From Pseudobdellovibrionaceae bacterium (GTDB taxonomy: Bacteria; Bdellovibrionota; Bdellovibrionia; Bdellovibrionales; Bdellovibrionaceae), in assembly GCA_019637875.1 (NCBI GenBank), contig JAHBUW010000011.1:111847-175846 (forward strand): a stretch of DNA of 64,000 nucleotides, given 5' to 3'. This document shows positions 48,487 to 56,229 of the stretch, piece by piece. Both the position numbers and the translations under genes were made by a program. The notes beneath the pieces are model-generated. The model was given only the letters and a program-made list of their open reading frames with translations. It was not told where the DNA came from and did no database searches. How positions within the stretch are numbered: the first letter of the stretch is position 1; each line of letters starts with the position of its first letter.

Positions 48487-49755
48487 TCAGCGTTTCGCGA
48501 TCCCGGACTTCAAAAATTCCGCAAGCGAAAGCGTGCGCTGATCGCCAGTGGCCATCGTTTTCACGGTGACCGTGCCGGCATCGCGTTCGTTCCCGCCGAG
48601 GATGAAGGTCGACGTCGCATTGAAACGCGCGGCCTTCTTCATTTTTTTCCCCACGTTGCCGCCGCCCGCGATGAGCTCCACGTTCAAACCGGCCGCGCGC
48701 AGCTCTTCGGTGACTTTCAACGCGTAGGTCTCGGCCGAGTCGTCCGCCACGATCACTGTGGCATCGGTCGCGCCTTCCGGGAACATCGCGGGACCGGTCA
48801 AGAGCGCCAGGCGCTCCATGCCCGCGGCCCAGCCGACGCCGGGGGTTTCGTTACCGCCCATCAAGGCGACCAGGCCGTTGTAACGTCCTCCCGCGAGCAC
48901 CGCCGACTGCGCGCCCAGGTGGGTCGTCGTGAACTCGAAAACGGTGTGCGTGTAGTAATCGAAGCCGCGCACCAACGAGGGCGTGAGTTGGAACTTCACG
49001 CCGACCGCCGTCAGCCCTTCCAGCACGCCATCGAAAAATTTCTTCGACTCATCATTCAGGCATTTGTCCAGGCGGGGTGCCCCTTCCAGAATCTTGCGGT
49101 CGCCCGCATCTTTCGAATCCAGAATGCGCAGCGGATTTTTCTCGAGACGGGTTTGGGAATCGGGTGAAAGCTCGGCGCGGAACTGCGAGAGGTATTCGAC
49201 CAGCAGATCGCGGTGTTTCATCCGCGACGAGGTGTCGCCGAGGGAGTTGATCTCGAGCTGCACTTTGTCCGCGAGTCCCAGATCCGCGAGCATACGTGCG
49301 CCGAGCGCGATGCACTCCACGTCCGCGAACGGGGCTTCCTGGCCCAGGCTTTCCACGCCGATCTGATGAAACTGACGATAGCGGCCCTTTTGCGGACGCT
49401 CGTAGCGGAACATGGGGCCCGAGTAATAGAGCTTCAGGGGCAGATTCTGCTGGAGCCCGTTCGAGATCAACGCGCGCGCGATGCCCGCGGTGCCTTCCGG
49501 GCGCAGGGTCAGCCACTCGCCGCCGCGGTCTTGGAACGAGTAGGTCTCTTTCGAAACGGCGTCGGAGGTCTCGCCGAGCGTGCGGTGGAAAACCTCGCGG
49601 AATTCGAAGATCGGGGTGTCGATCTCTTGGTAACCGTAGCGCTGGGCCATATTCCAGGCGCGCTCGTCAAGGCCGCGAAAAATGCGGCTCGTTTCGGGGA
49701 GAAGATCCTGGGTACCCCGGGCGGGTTGCAGACGCGAGACAGGCTGTTCAGACAT
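48487..49755 (-). CDS. hisS: Histidyl-tRNA synthetase
   Basis: 422 aa, standard bacterial length. Class II motifs: ARGTQDLLPET at the start, motif 2 region MFRYERPQKGRYRQFHQIGVE, the histidine-specific LVRGFDYYTHTVFEF and the motif 3 GVGWAAGMERLAL. The C-terminal anticodon-binding domain follows (ATVIVADDSAETYALKVTEE ... IARFNATSTFILGGNERDAG). It charges tRNA-His for translation. Confidence 0.96.
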   Translation of the reverse strand: MSEQPVSRLQPARGTQDLLPETSRIFRGLDERAWNMAQRYGYQEIDTPIFEFREVFHRTLGETSDAVSKETYSFQDRGGEWLTLRPEGTAGIARALISNGLQQNLPLKLYYSGPMFRYERPQKGRYRQFHQIGVESLGQEAPFADVECIALGARMLADLGLADKVQLEINSLGDTSSRMKHRDLLVEYLSQFRAELSPDSQTRLEKNPLRILDSKDAGDRKILEGAPRLDKCLNDESKKFFDGVLEGLTAVGVKFQLTPSLVRGFDYYTHTVFEFTTTHLGAQSAVLAGGRYNGLVALMGGNETPGVGWAAGMERLALLTGPAMFPEGATDATVIVADDSAETYALKVTEELRAAGLNVELIAGGGNVGKKMKKAARFNATSTFILGGNERDAGTVTVKTMATGDQRTLSLAEFLKSGIAKR

Positions 49756-49850
49756 AATGGCTCAAAATAACCGCAGTCGCGGTGTTTAAGCAAGCCGTCG
49801 ACGGGCATTTCCCTTGCCCGAGGCGGTCCCGCACGCGAGAATTGCGACCG

Positions 49851-50318
49851 ATGAAACGCATTCAGTTCTTGGGAACCTTGGCGGTCTTCTGCGCCTCTTT
49901 GGTGGGCGGTTTTTACCTGTTTCAGGGGGCCTCGTCGTTCGCGCTCGGGGACGTCGTCGAAATCGACTGGCGACTTCTCGGGCAGCTGGATTACATCAGC
50001 GGCCAAGCGGGCGGGGAACTCGAAAAGCTGGATGGTAAAACCGTCCGCATTCCCGGCTTCATGGTCCCGCTCGAGGACGACATGAAACGCGTCACCGAGT
50101 TCTTGCTCGTGCCTTCACCGCAGGCTTGCATTCACGTGCCGCCTCCGCCGCCGAACCAAATGGTTTTGATCGATATGGCGAAAGTCTCGGGGACCGAAGT
50201 CGCTTACGGGCCGATTTGGGTTTACGGAACTTTGCACCTGAAGCCGAAGCGTCATCTTTACGGGGAAAGCTCGTTCAGCATGGACGGCGTGAAGATCGAA
50301 AAATACCAATCGCGCTAA
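49851..50318 (+). CDS. DUF3299-family exported protein
   Basis: 155 aa from ATG 49851; one N-terminal hydrophobic segment (FLGTLAVFCASLVGGFYLF) exports or anchors it. The family pattern is clear: LDGKTVRIPGFMVPLEDDMK, FLLVPSPQACIHVPPPPPNQM (a conserved Cys-Ile-His and PPP run), and GPIWVYGTLHL. DUF3299 proteins are commonly encoded with LolCDE-like ABC transporters, and here the next two genes are such an ATPase (23 bp later) and permease. It may be the periplasmic component of that exporter. The biochemical role is unknown. Confidence 0.88.
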   Translation: MKRIQFLGTLAVFCASLVGGFYLFQGASSFALGDVVEIDWRLLGQLDYISGQAGGELEKLDGKTVRIPGFMVPLEDDMKRVTEFLLVPSPQACIHVPPPPPNQMVLIDMAKVSGTEVAYGPIWVYGTLHLKPKRHLYGESSFSMDGVKIEKYQSR

Positions 50319-50341
50319 AGGACTGACGGAAGGATTCACGG

Positions 50342-51037
50342 ATGACCTTGAAGATCGAAAATCTGCGCTTCCGTTACCCCAACCAAAAACAGGATCTGCT
50401 CCGGATCGCCCGCTTCGAGCTGAAACCGGGCGAGAAATTGTTTCTGTTCGGTCCCAGCGGCGCGGGGAAATCGAGCTTCTTGGAGCTCGTGGCCGGGATC
50501 CAGAAAGCCCAAGCGGGAAAGATCGAAGTCTGCGGGCGCGACCTGACCCCTTTAAGTGAAAGTGAACGCGACGCCCACCGCGCGCGCCATCTGGGATTCA
50601 TTTTTCAGAGTTTCAATCTGCTGCCGTTTCTGAGCGTCGACGAAAACATCCGTCTAGGGACGAGCTTCAGTCGTGAACGTGCGGCGAACGTGAAGCCCGG
50701 CGACGTCGAACATCTGATCGAAAAGCTGGGGCTCTCGGGCCTAGCCGCCCGACGCGCCGGCGATCTGAGCGTGGGGCAAGCCCAGCGTGTGGCCGCGGCT
50801 CGTGCGCTTCTCGGAAAACCCGAACTGCTGCTGGCGGACGAGCCCACGTCGGCGCTGGATCACGATCACCGCGAATCCTTTTTGAAACTGCTCTTCGACC
50901 TTGCGGCGGAATCGAAGCAGGCGATCTTATTCGTCAGCCACGACCGCAGCCTGGCCAAACTTTTCGACCGCACGGTGGATTTGCGTGATTTGTCTGTGGG
51001 CGACTCTTTGGGCGAGCATGGAAAGGCGGACACATGA
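50342..51037 (+). CDS. ABC transporter ATP-binding protein (LolD/MacB type)
   Basis: 231 aa. Walker A GPSGAGKSSFLE, Q-loop FIFQSFNLLPFLSVDENIRL, signature LSVGQAQRVAAARAL (a slightly altered LSGGQ), Walker B LLLADEPTSALDHDHRE and the switch His in FVSHDRSLAK. This sub-family powers FtsX-like permeases that extract lipoproteins or other envelope molecules rather than pumping across the bilayer. It overlaps the permease gene by 4 bp (ATGA) and follows the DUF3299 gene closely, so the three form one operon. Confidence 0.93.
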   Translation: MTLKIENLRFRYPNQKQDLLRIARFELKPGEKLFLFGPSGAGKSSFLELVAGIQKAQAGKIEVCGRDLTPLSESERDAHRARHLGFIFQSFNLLPFLSVDENIRLGTSFSRERAANVKPGDVEHLIEKLGLSGLAARRAGDLSVGQAQRVAAARALLGKPELLLADEPTSALDHDHRESFLKLLFDLAAESKQAILFVSHDRSLAKLFDRTVDLRDLSVGDSLGEHGKADT

Positions 51038-52299
51038 ATCTGGCGCGCATCGCTTGGGCCTCTTTGCTTTCGCGCCGGGCCGCCAGTCTGCTGACGCTGT
51101 TTTCCATCGCGATTTCGGTGGCGCTTCTCATTTCCGTTGAGCGTTTGAAACAAGGCGCGGAAGAAGGCTTCACGGGCGCGATCAGCCAGACGGATCTGAT
51201 CGTCGGGGGGCGCACGGGGCCGCTCAATTTGCTTTTGTATACGGTCTTTAATCTGGGAACGGCATCGACCCAAGTGGGGATCGAAACCTTCGACAAATAC
51301 AAAGCGCATCCGGCGGTGGATTGGGTGATTCCGATCTCGCTCGGGGACGGGCACCGGGGCTTTCGCGTCGTCGCCACCGATGCCTCGTTCAAAGAGCATT
51401 ACCGTTTCAAAAAAGACCGGCAGATCGAATTGAAAGACGGCGTTTGGTCCGCCGGGATCTGGGACGTGGTTCTGGGCGGCGACGTCGCGCGGAGCCTGGG
51501 CTACAAGCTGGGCGACAAGGTCGTGCTGGCGCATGGTGTGACTTCGGGTGAAGGCATCCTCAATCACGACGACAAACCTTTCACCGTGGTCGGCATCATG
51601 GAGCCCACGGGCACCGCGCTCGATCAGTCCCTTTACATCACGCTGGAAGGGATGGAGGGCATTCACGTCGACTGGAAAGACGGGGCGATGCCGCAGCCTG
51701 GGCAAGAGATCGCGGCCGCGAGTCTAAAGATGGAAGATCTGCGCCCGCACAACATCACGGCATTTTTCCTGCGCACGAAAACCCGTATCGAAACTTTGCG
51801 TTTGCAGCGCGAGATCAACACCGACACAGCCGAGCCTTTGCTCGCGATCATTCCGGGCGTCGCCTTGGGTGAACTGTGGCGTTCGCTCGGTCATGTCGAA
51901 AGCGCGTTGCGCGGAATTTCGTGGCTGGTTCTGATCACGGGGCTTTGCACTTTGATCGTGGCGCTGCTCACGTCGCTCGGCGCGCGCCGCCGCGAAATGG
52001 CGATCCTGCGCGCGGTGGGCGCGGGGCCCGCACACATCATGGCGCTCCTGGGACTTGAAGCCGTGGGGCTCGTTGGCCTCGGCGCTCTCTTGGGTTATGT
52101 GCTGCAAGCGGCGGGCTTCTGGGCCCTGGGCCTTTACCTGAAAGCCGAGTACGGCGTGGTCCTTTCGGACGCCATCTTTTCCGTGGGACAAGTGAAGCTC
52201 TTCGCGGGCGCACTCATCCTGGGCCTGGTCGCGGGCTTGATCCCCGCGATCTCGGCCTTCCGCATGTCGGTCCGCGACGGGTTACGTCCGCCGGCATAA
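51034..52299 (+). CDS. ABC transporter permease, FtsX/MacB-like
   Basis: 421 aa. One N-terminal helix (AASLLTLFSIAISVALLISV), a periplasmic domain of about 230 residues (DLIVGGRTGPLNLLLYTVFN, DVARSLGYKLGDKVVLAHGV), then three C-terminal helices (WLVLITGLCTLIVALLTSLG, LEAVGLVGLGALLGYVLQA, LFAGALILGLVAGLIPAISA), the MacB/LolC topology. It includes the coupling region RRREMAILRAVGAGPAHI that contacts the ATPase. Partner of the preceding ATPase. The last codons (RPPA) lie in the first unit of a tandem repeat that continues after the stop. Confidence 0.93.
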   Translation: MNLARIAWASLLSRRAASLLTLFSIAISVALLISVERLKQGAEEGFTGAISQTDLIVGGRTGPLNLLLYTVFNLGTASTQVGIETFDKYKAHPAVDWVIPISLGDGHRGFRVVATDASFKEHYRFKKDRQIELKDGVWSAGIWDVVLGGDVARSLGYKLGDKVVLAHGVTSGEGILNHDDKPFTVVGIMEPTGTALDQSLYITLEGMEGIHVDWKDGAMPQPGQEIAAASLKMEDLRPHNITAFFLRTKTRIETLRLQREINTDTAEPLLAIIPGVALGELWRSLGHVESALRGISWLVLITGLCTLIVALLTSLGARRREMAILRAVGAGPAHIMALLGLEAVGLVGLGALLGYVLQAAGFWALGLYLKAEYGVVLSDAIFSVGQVKLFAGALILGLVAGLIPAISAFRMSVRDGLRPPA

Positions 52300-52430
52300 C
52301 GGCGGAGCTGCGTTCATCCCGCCGGCTTAATCCGGCGGAGCTGCTTTCACTCCGCCGGTTTGACGGCAGAGCAGGATTCCAGCTGCCCGTTTGATCCGGC
52401 GGAAGAGCAAGTTTTCAGTCCGGCGAAGCC
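52288..52430. repeat. Tandem imperfect 31-35-bp hairpin repeats beginning in a gene's last codons
   Basis: Four to five degenerate units of the form CCGCCGGCTTAATCCGGCGG + AGCTGCTTTCACT (starting near 52288, 52319, 52352, 52385, with a remnant at 52420). Each unit holds a CCGCCGG...CCGGCGG stem. The first unit contains the C-terminal codons and stop of the ABC permease. Confidence 0.75.
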
Positions 52431-52449
52431 ATGCCGATCCTGTCGTTCC

Positions 52450-52466
52450 ACTTCCGATTCGGAAGT
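52450..52466. repeat. ACTTCCGATTCGGAAGT palindrome copy
   Basis: Exact 17-bp copy in a convergent gap, 15 bp before the stop of the leftward nitroreductase gene. Confidence 0.7.
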
Positions 52467-52480
52467 CGCGAAAGCCCGGC

Positions 52481-53188
52481 TCAAACCTCGTGGACCACGT
52501 CCCGCAGAGGCAGCCGGTGGCGGGGCGCCCAGGTTCCACGCTCGGCCTCGAAGCCGACCGAGATGACCATGACGATTTTGGTGGCCGAACCCAGTTTCAA
52601 AAACCGGCGCAGGCGACAGTCGTCGAAGCCCTCCATCATGCAGGTCTGCAGACCCTGCGCGGTGGCGGCCAGCACGAAGTTTTCGGCGGCGAGCGCCGCG
52701 GACTTCACCGCGACCTCTTGGATGTCCCGGCGTGAGTAGGGGCCGCGCACGATGGGACGGAACAGTCCCACCGAGTTTGCCGCGATCCACTTGAAGGGCG
52801 CGAACATGTTCAGAAAACCCCAGCGGTAAACGAAGGGGACCAGGCGCTCATAGTAGAGCAGAATCTGCGCGGGGGCCTTCGCGTCCTTCACCCATTGGAT
52901 CAAGGAGCCTTGCGAACGGCGCCACGCTTTTGGATTTGCGGTGATGACGACGAGCTCCTGCGCGGTCCGCGCCGCCGATTGCGACAGACAGGCGCGGACG
53001 CCCGCGGCTTTGGCTTCAGGTGAACGCAACCAGTAAAAATCCCAGGTTTGCGTATTGGAGGAGTTAGGCGCCAGGATCGCCGCCTGCAGGCATTTCTCGA
53101 TCATGGCGGGAGGCACGGGCTCGGGGGTGTAACGGCGGATGCTGCGACGTTTTTCCAGAATACGGAAGAGGCTCTCGATTTCGTTCAT
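52481..53188 (-). CDS. Nitroreductase-family oxidoreductase
   Basis: 235 aa from ATG 53188. FMN-binding start EKRRSIRRYTPEPVPPAMIE, then AAILAPNSSNTQTWDFYWL (the APSxxNxQPW block), a middle helical part, and VKSAALAAENFVLAATAQGL QTCMMEGFDD, typical of the family. These enzymes reduce nitro groups, quinones or flavins using NAD(P)H. The insert from about residue 95 to 150 with KAPAQILLYYERLVPFVYRW is longer than in small nitroreductases. Substrate unknown; the ribosome site is weak. Confidence 0.85.
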   Translation of the reverse strand: MNEIESLFRILEKRRSIRRYTPEPVPPAMIEKCLQAAILAPNSSNTQTWDFYWLRSPEAKAAGVRACLSQSAARTAQELVVITANPKAWRRSQGSLIQWVKDAKAPAQILLYYERLVPFVYRWGFLNMFAPFKWIAANSVGLFRPIVRGPYSRRDIQEVAVKSAALAAENFVLAATAQGLQTCMMEGFDDCRLRRFLKLGSATKIVMVISVGFEAERGTWAPRHRLPLRDVVHEV

Positions 53189-53319
53189 GGGCCATGATCT
53201 GCGCCGCCCCAAAGGAAACGTCAATCTTCCGTGAAGGCCGCCACCGTGCATTTACAAGTGCATTTTCGGTGACAGCCGCGTGTCGTGAGGCTTATCTCGA
53301 GCGCAACCGGAGGACTCCC

Positions 53320-54081
53320 ATGCGCTTCATCTTGCCGCTCTTGTTCGTGCCCTTGATCAGCCTCAGCACCCTGGCCGCTCCCGCGAAAAAATCCGTGGAG
53401 ATCCTTACTCCGCGCGGCGCGAAGATCGTGATCGATCTGTATGACGGCGCCCCCGGCGCGACAAGGCTGATGCTGCTGGCCCCCGGTCAAGGTTGCAACG
53501 CCCGCCTTGAGATGTATGACCGTCTCGCGGAAGAGTCCCAAGACACCGGCGTGCGCCTGGCGCGTTTGTACTGGGCGTACTGCGTGGCCGATCCCGCGAA
53601 GGGGCAGCCGAGCGGGATGCTCGAAAATGAAATCGAGGACATGGAAACCGCCATCCAGAAGCTCGCGACCGACTTGAGCCTGACGCGCGAGCAGATCGTG
53701 CTCGGTGGCAAATCACTCGGCAGCTTCGTCAGCCACGACATCTTCCGTCGTGAGGCGAAGCACCCCTCGCTCGTTCTTTTGACTCCGGTGTGCAGTCACG
53801 CCGAAAAAGAGGGCGAGCCCGCGCAAAACTACATGAACGAAAACTACCCCACGCTGGCGACCGAAACCCGCCCGGTGCTGGTCGTGAACGGAACTTCGGA
53901 TCCCCTGTGCGAAACGCGCCACCTGTTGGAATTCCTGGCGGGCAAAGGTCCGAACTTCAAAGTCATGGTGACCCACGGCAATCACGCCCTCGGCATGACC
54001 GATGCGAACGGCACTTGGTTGGATGCGGAGTACACGGCGAATCTGAAGGCCGTGGGGCGTTGGATTTTTTCCTGGTTCTGA
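53320..54081 (+). CDS. Secreted alpha/beta hydrolase
   Basis: 253 aa from ATG 53320 (GGAGG upstream), signal peptide MRFILPLLFVPLISLSTLAAPA. Alpha/beta hydrolase residues: oxyanion region MLLAPGQGCNARL, nucleophile elbow VLGGKSLGSFVSHD (GxSxG), acid in VVNGTSDPLCETRH and His in VTHGNHALGMTD. The layout is close to the small KANL3/Tex30-like and dienelactone-hydrolase groups. It likely hydrolyses an ester or similar bond outside the cytoplasm. The substrate is unknown. A palindrome copy and a terminator follow. Confidence 0.82.
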   Translation: MRFILPLLFVPLISLSTLAAPAKKSVEILTPRGAKIVIDLYDGAPGATRLMLLAPGQGCNARLEMYDRLAEESQDTGVRLARLYWAYCVADPAKGQPSGMLENEIEDMETAIQKLATDLSLTREQIVLGGKSLGSFVSHDIFRREAKHPSLVLLTPVCSHAEKEGEPAQNYMNENYPTLATETRPVLVVNGTSDPLCETRHLLEFLAGKGPNFKVMVTHGNHALGMTDANGTWLDAEYTANLKAVGRWIFSWF

Positions 54082-54087
54082 TCCCTT

Positions 54088-54104
54088 ACTTCCGATTCGG
54101 AAGT
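54088..54104. repeat. ACTTCCGATTCGGAAGT palindrome copy
   Basis: Exact 17-bp copy 7 bp after the hydrolase stop and just before the terminator. Confidence 0.7.
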
Positions 54105-54116
54105 GGATTTTGAAAT

Positions 54117-54150
54117 AGAAAGACCGCCTTCGGGGCGGTCTTTCTGTTTT
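54117..54150. terminator. Intrinsic terminator, probably bidirectional
   Basis: AGAAAGACCGCC-TTCG-GGGCGGTCTTTCT with a stable TTCG loop, followed by GTTTT. Confidence 0.9.
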
Positions 54151-54210
54151 AAGCCGTCGTCAGTCTTGTCTAAACGGCTGACGCCGCTTCTGGTCTTTTG
54201 CGAAAACGGC

Positions 54211-56229
54211 TTACGCCGTTTTCTTCACCTTCTCGTCGTATTCGGCGACGGGGTCCGAGAATTCGGTTTCGATCACGATCTCTTCGCCCGCAGGGGTGCG
54301 GTAGCCTTTGACCTTGTAAAGACGTAGGGGTTCGGTCTTTCCTTTGACCGTCGCTTCACCGGCGACGTGGGAAAGGTAGTTGGGACCGATCTTGTCGATG
54401 ACCGCTTGGCTGACCAAGAGGTCCGAGCCAAAGGCTTTCGTCGAAGCTTCGATCCGTGAGGTCATGTTCACGGTGTCGCCGATGACCGTGTACTCCATTC
54501 GCTCTTGCGAGCCGATGGTGCCCGAGATCGCGGGGCCGCAGTGCAATCCCATCCCGATGCGGATCGGGTCTTGACCTCGGCTGGCGCGTTTGGTGTTGAG
54601 TTCGACCAAGGCCACGCGCATTTCCAAACACGCCATCAGCGCGTTTTGGGTGTCGTTCTCGTTCGTGTGGGGCGCGCCCCAGACCGCCATGATCGCATCG
54701 CCGATGAATTTGTCGACGACTCCTTGGTGGCGATTGATGATCCCGACCATCACCTCGAAGTACTCGTTCAACATCTCGACGACCTCTTCGGGGGAGCGGT
54801 TCTCCGAGAACGCCGTGAACCCGCGAATATCCGAGAAGAAGACGGTGACCTGTTTGTTCTGGCCGCCGACGCCGATGTCGTTTTTCAGCAAGTCTTCCGC
54901 GACCGAGGAGCCGTGGAATTTCGAGAACAGGTTTTTCACCTTGTCCCGCTCTTTCAAGCCTTCGGTCATGTTGTCGAAGGCGTGCGCCAGATCGTGGACC
55001 TCGTCCTCGACCCAGCCTTTGATCTTTTCCGAGGCCTTGATGTCGAAGTTCCCTTTTGAAACCAAACGCACCAAGGTCGCGAGCACTTCGATCGGGCCCG
55101 TCAACGTCATCGAGAACAGGAAGATCAAGATGATCGCGACCGACAGGATGATGCCCGCGGTCTTGAAGGCGTTTCGTTTCATTTCGTTCGCGGGCGCGAT
55201 GATCGTGGATTTCGAGATTTCCGAAAAGACGATGACGCCCAGATGTTCGAGCTTCACGTAGGCACCGACGATCTCTTCGTTGGTTTTCGGGTCCACCGCC
55301 ATGACCTGACGGCGCGGCTGCTGATCGGGCAGGGCGCGCGCGACCATGACCTCTTGCGAGAAGTCGGTTTTCGCCATCACGAGTTTTTCGTCCGGATGGG
55401 CGAGCAACCAGCCGTTGCGATCCACCAGGAACAGGGTGCGTTCGGACTCGTTGGCGAAAGCTTTCTGGATCAAGGCCAAGCTGAAGTCGACGAGCAGGAT
55501 GTGCGTGACCTGGTCTTTCGCGTCCCGCACCAAAGGAATCCCCAGGGTCGCGAGCGCCGGGCCGTTTTCGGTGCTGGCGTTACGGAACTCGAAGCTTTTG
55601 TGCAAGATCGAGTTCAGCGGAAAGTTCTGCGCGGTTCGCAAGGCCTCGAACGACTCGGGCGTCCACTTCTGCGCTTCGAGGAAAGCCGACTTCGTTTGAC
55701 GGGCGAGCAACGTGATCTCGCCGCCTTTGCGCTGCCAGATTTCCGCGTTCACGAAAGCATTTTCCTTTTCGAAAGCGCTCGCGAAGGCTTGGTACAACGG
55801 ATGTTGCGGCGGCGTCGCGGTCGGCGGAGCGGCCGACACGACCGGCGTCTCCGGCACGGCCGCGGGGGGCATCGCTTCAGAGCCCGGCGCGACCGGAGCG
55901 GCTTCCGTGACGGTCGCGGCATCGACGGCGGCGGGGACGGGAGCGCTGGCGTGCGGGAACGCCGCGATCCCCGGAACCTGCTGCGCGTACTGATAGTACT
56001 GACCGCCGAGCTTTTGGGTGCGCTCCAGGATCGAAAGCAAGTTCTGCTCGACCTCGATGGCTTTCGCCGTCGCTTCGGTCATGTTCGAGTATTCCTCGCG
56101 TCGCAGGAGTTCTTTCTCGAGGTTCTGCGAGGTCTGCAGCACGAAGAGGGACGTCGACGAGACGAGCAGTCCCAAGAACAACGTGATCAGCTTCAGCATG
56201 ATCGGGATTTTCAAGAATTTCCGTTTCAT
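54211..56229 (-). CDS. Membrane adenylate/guanylate cyclase (class III) with extracytoplasmic sensor and HAMP
   Basis: 672 aa from ATG 56229. N-terminal helix (MLKLITLFLGLLVSSTSLFVL), a periplasmic part of about 320 residues with a Pro/Ala-rich linker (residues 95-145) and a CACHE-like end (TLFLVDRNGWLLAHPDEKLV), a second helix (AFKTAGIILSVAIILIFLFS), a HAMP segment, then a class III cyclase domain. The two metal Asp are in FFSDIRGFTAFS and FIGDAIMAVWGAP, and the transition-state region is YTVIGDTVNMTSRIEAS. It would make cAMP (or cGMP) in response to an envelope signal. It overlaps the upstream barrel gene by 4 bp (ATGA), last gene of a three-gene operon. Confidence 0.92.
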   Translation of the reverse strand: MKRKFLKIPIMLKLITLFLGLLVSSTSLFVLQTSQNLEKELLRREEYSNMTEATAKAIEVEQNLLSILERTQKLGGQYYQYAQQVPGIAAFPHASAPVPAAVDAATVTEAAPVAPGSEAMPPAAVPETPVVSAAPPTATPPQHPLYQAFASAFEKENAFVNAEIWQRKGGEITLLARQTKSAFLEAQKWTPESFEALRTAQNFPLNSILHKSFEFRNASTENGPALATLGIPLVRDAKDQVTHILLVDFSLALIQKAFANESERTLFLVDRNGWLLAHPDEKLVMAKTDFSQEVMVARALPDQQPRRQVMAVDPKTNEEIVGAYVKLEHLGVIVFSEISKSTIIAPANEMKRNAFKTAGIILSVAIILIFLFSMTLTGPIEVLATLVRLVSKGNFDIKASEKIKGWVEDEVHDLAHAFDNMTEGLKERDKVKNLFSKFHGSSVAEDLLKNDIGVGGQNKQVTVFFSDIRGFTAFSENRSPEEVVEMLNEYFEVMVGIINRHQGVVDKFIGDAIMAVWGAPHTNENDTQNALMACLEMRVALVELNTKRASRGQDPIRIGMGLHCGPAISGTIGSQERMEYTVIGDTVNMTSRIEASTKAFGSDLLVSQAVIDKIGPNYLSHVAGEATVKGKTEPLRLYKVKGYRTPAGEEIVIETEFSDPVAEYDEKVKKTA

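Noticed and set aside
54505..55261. Frames antisense to the cyclase gene
   Set aside because: No protein features; the cyclase motifs on the other strand are unambiguous.
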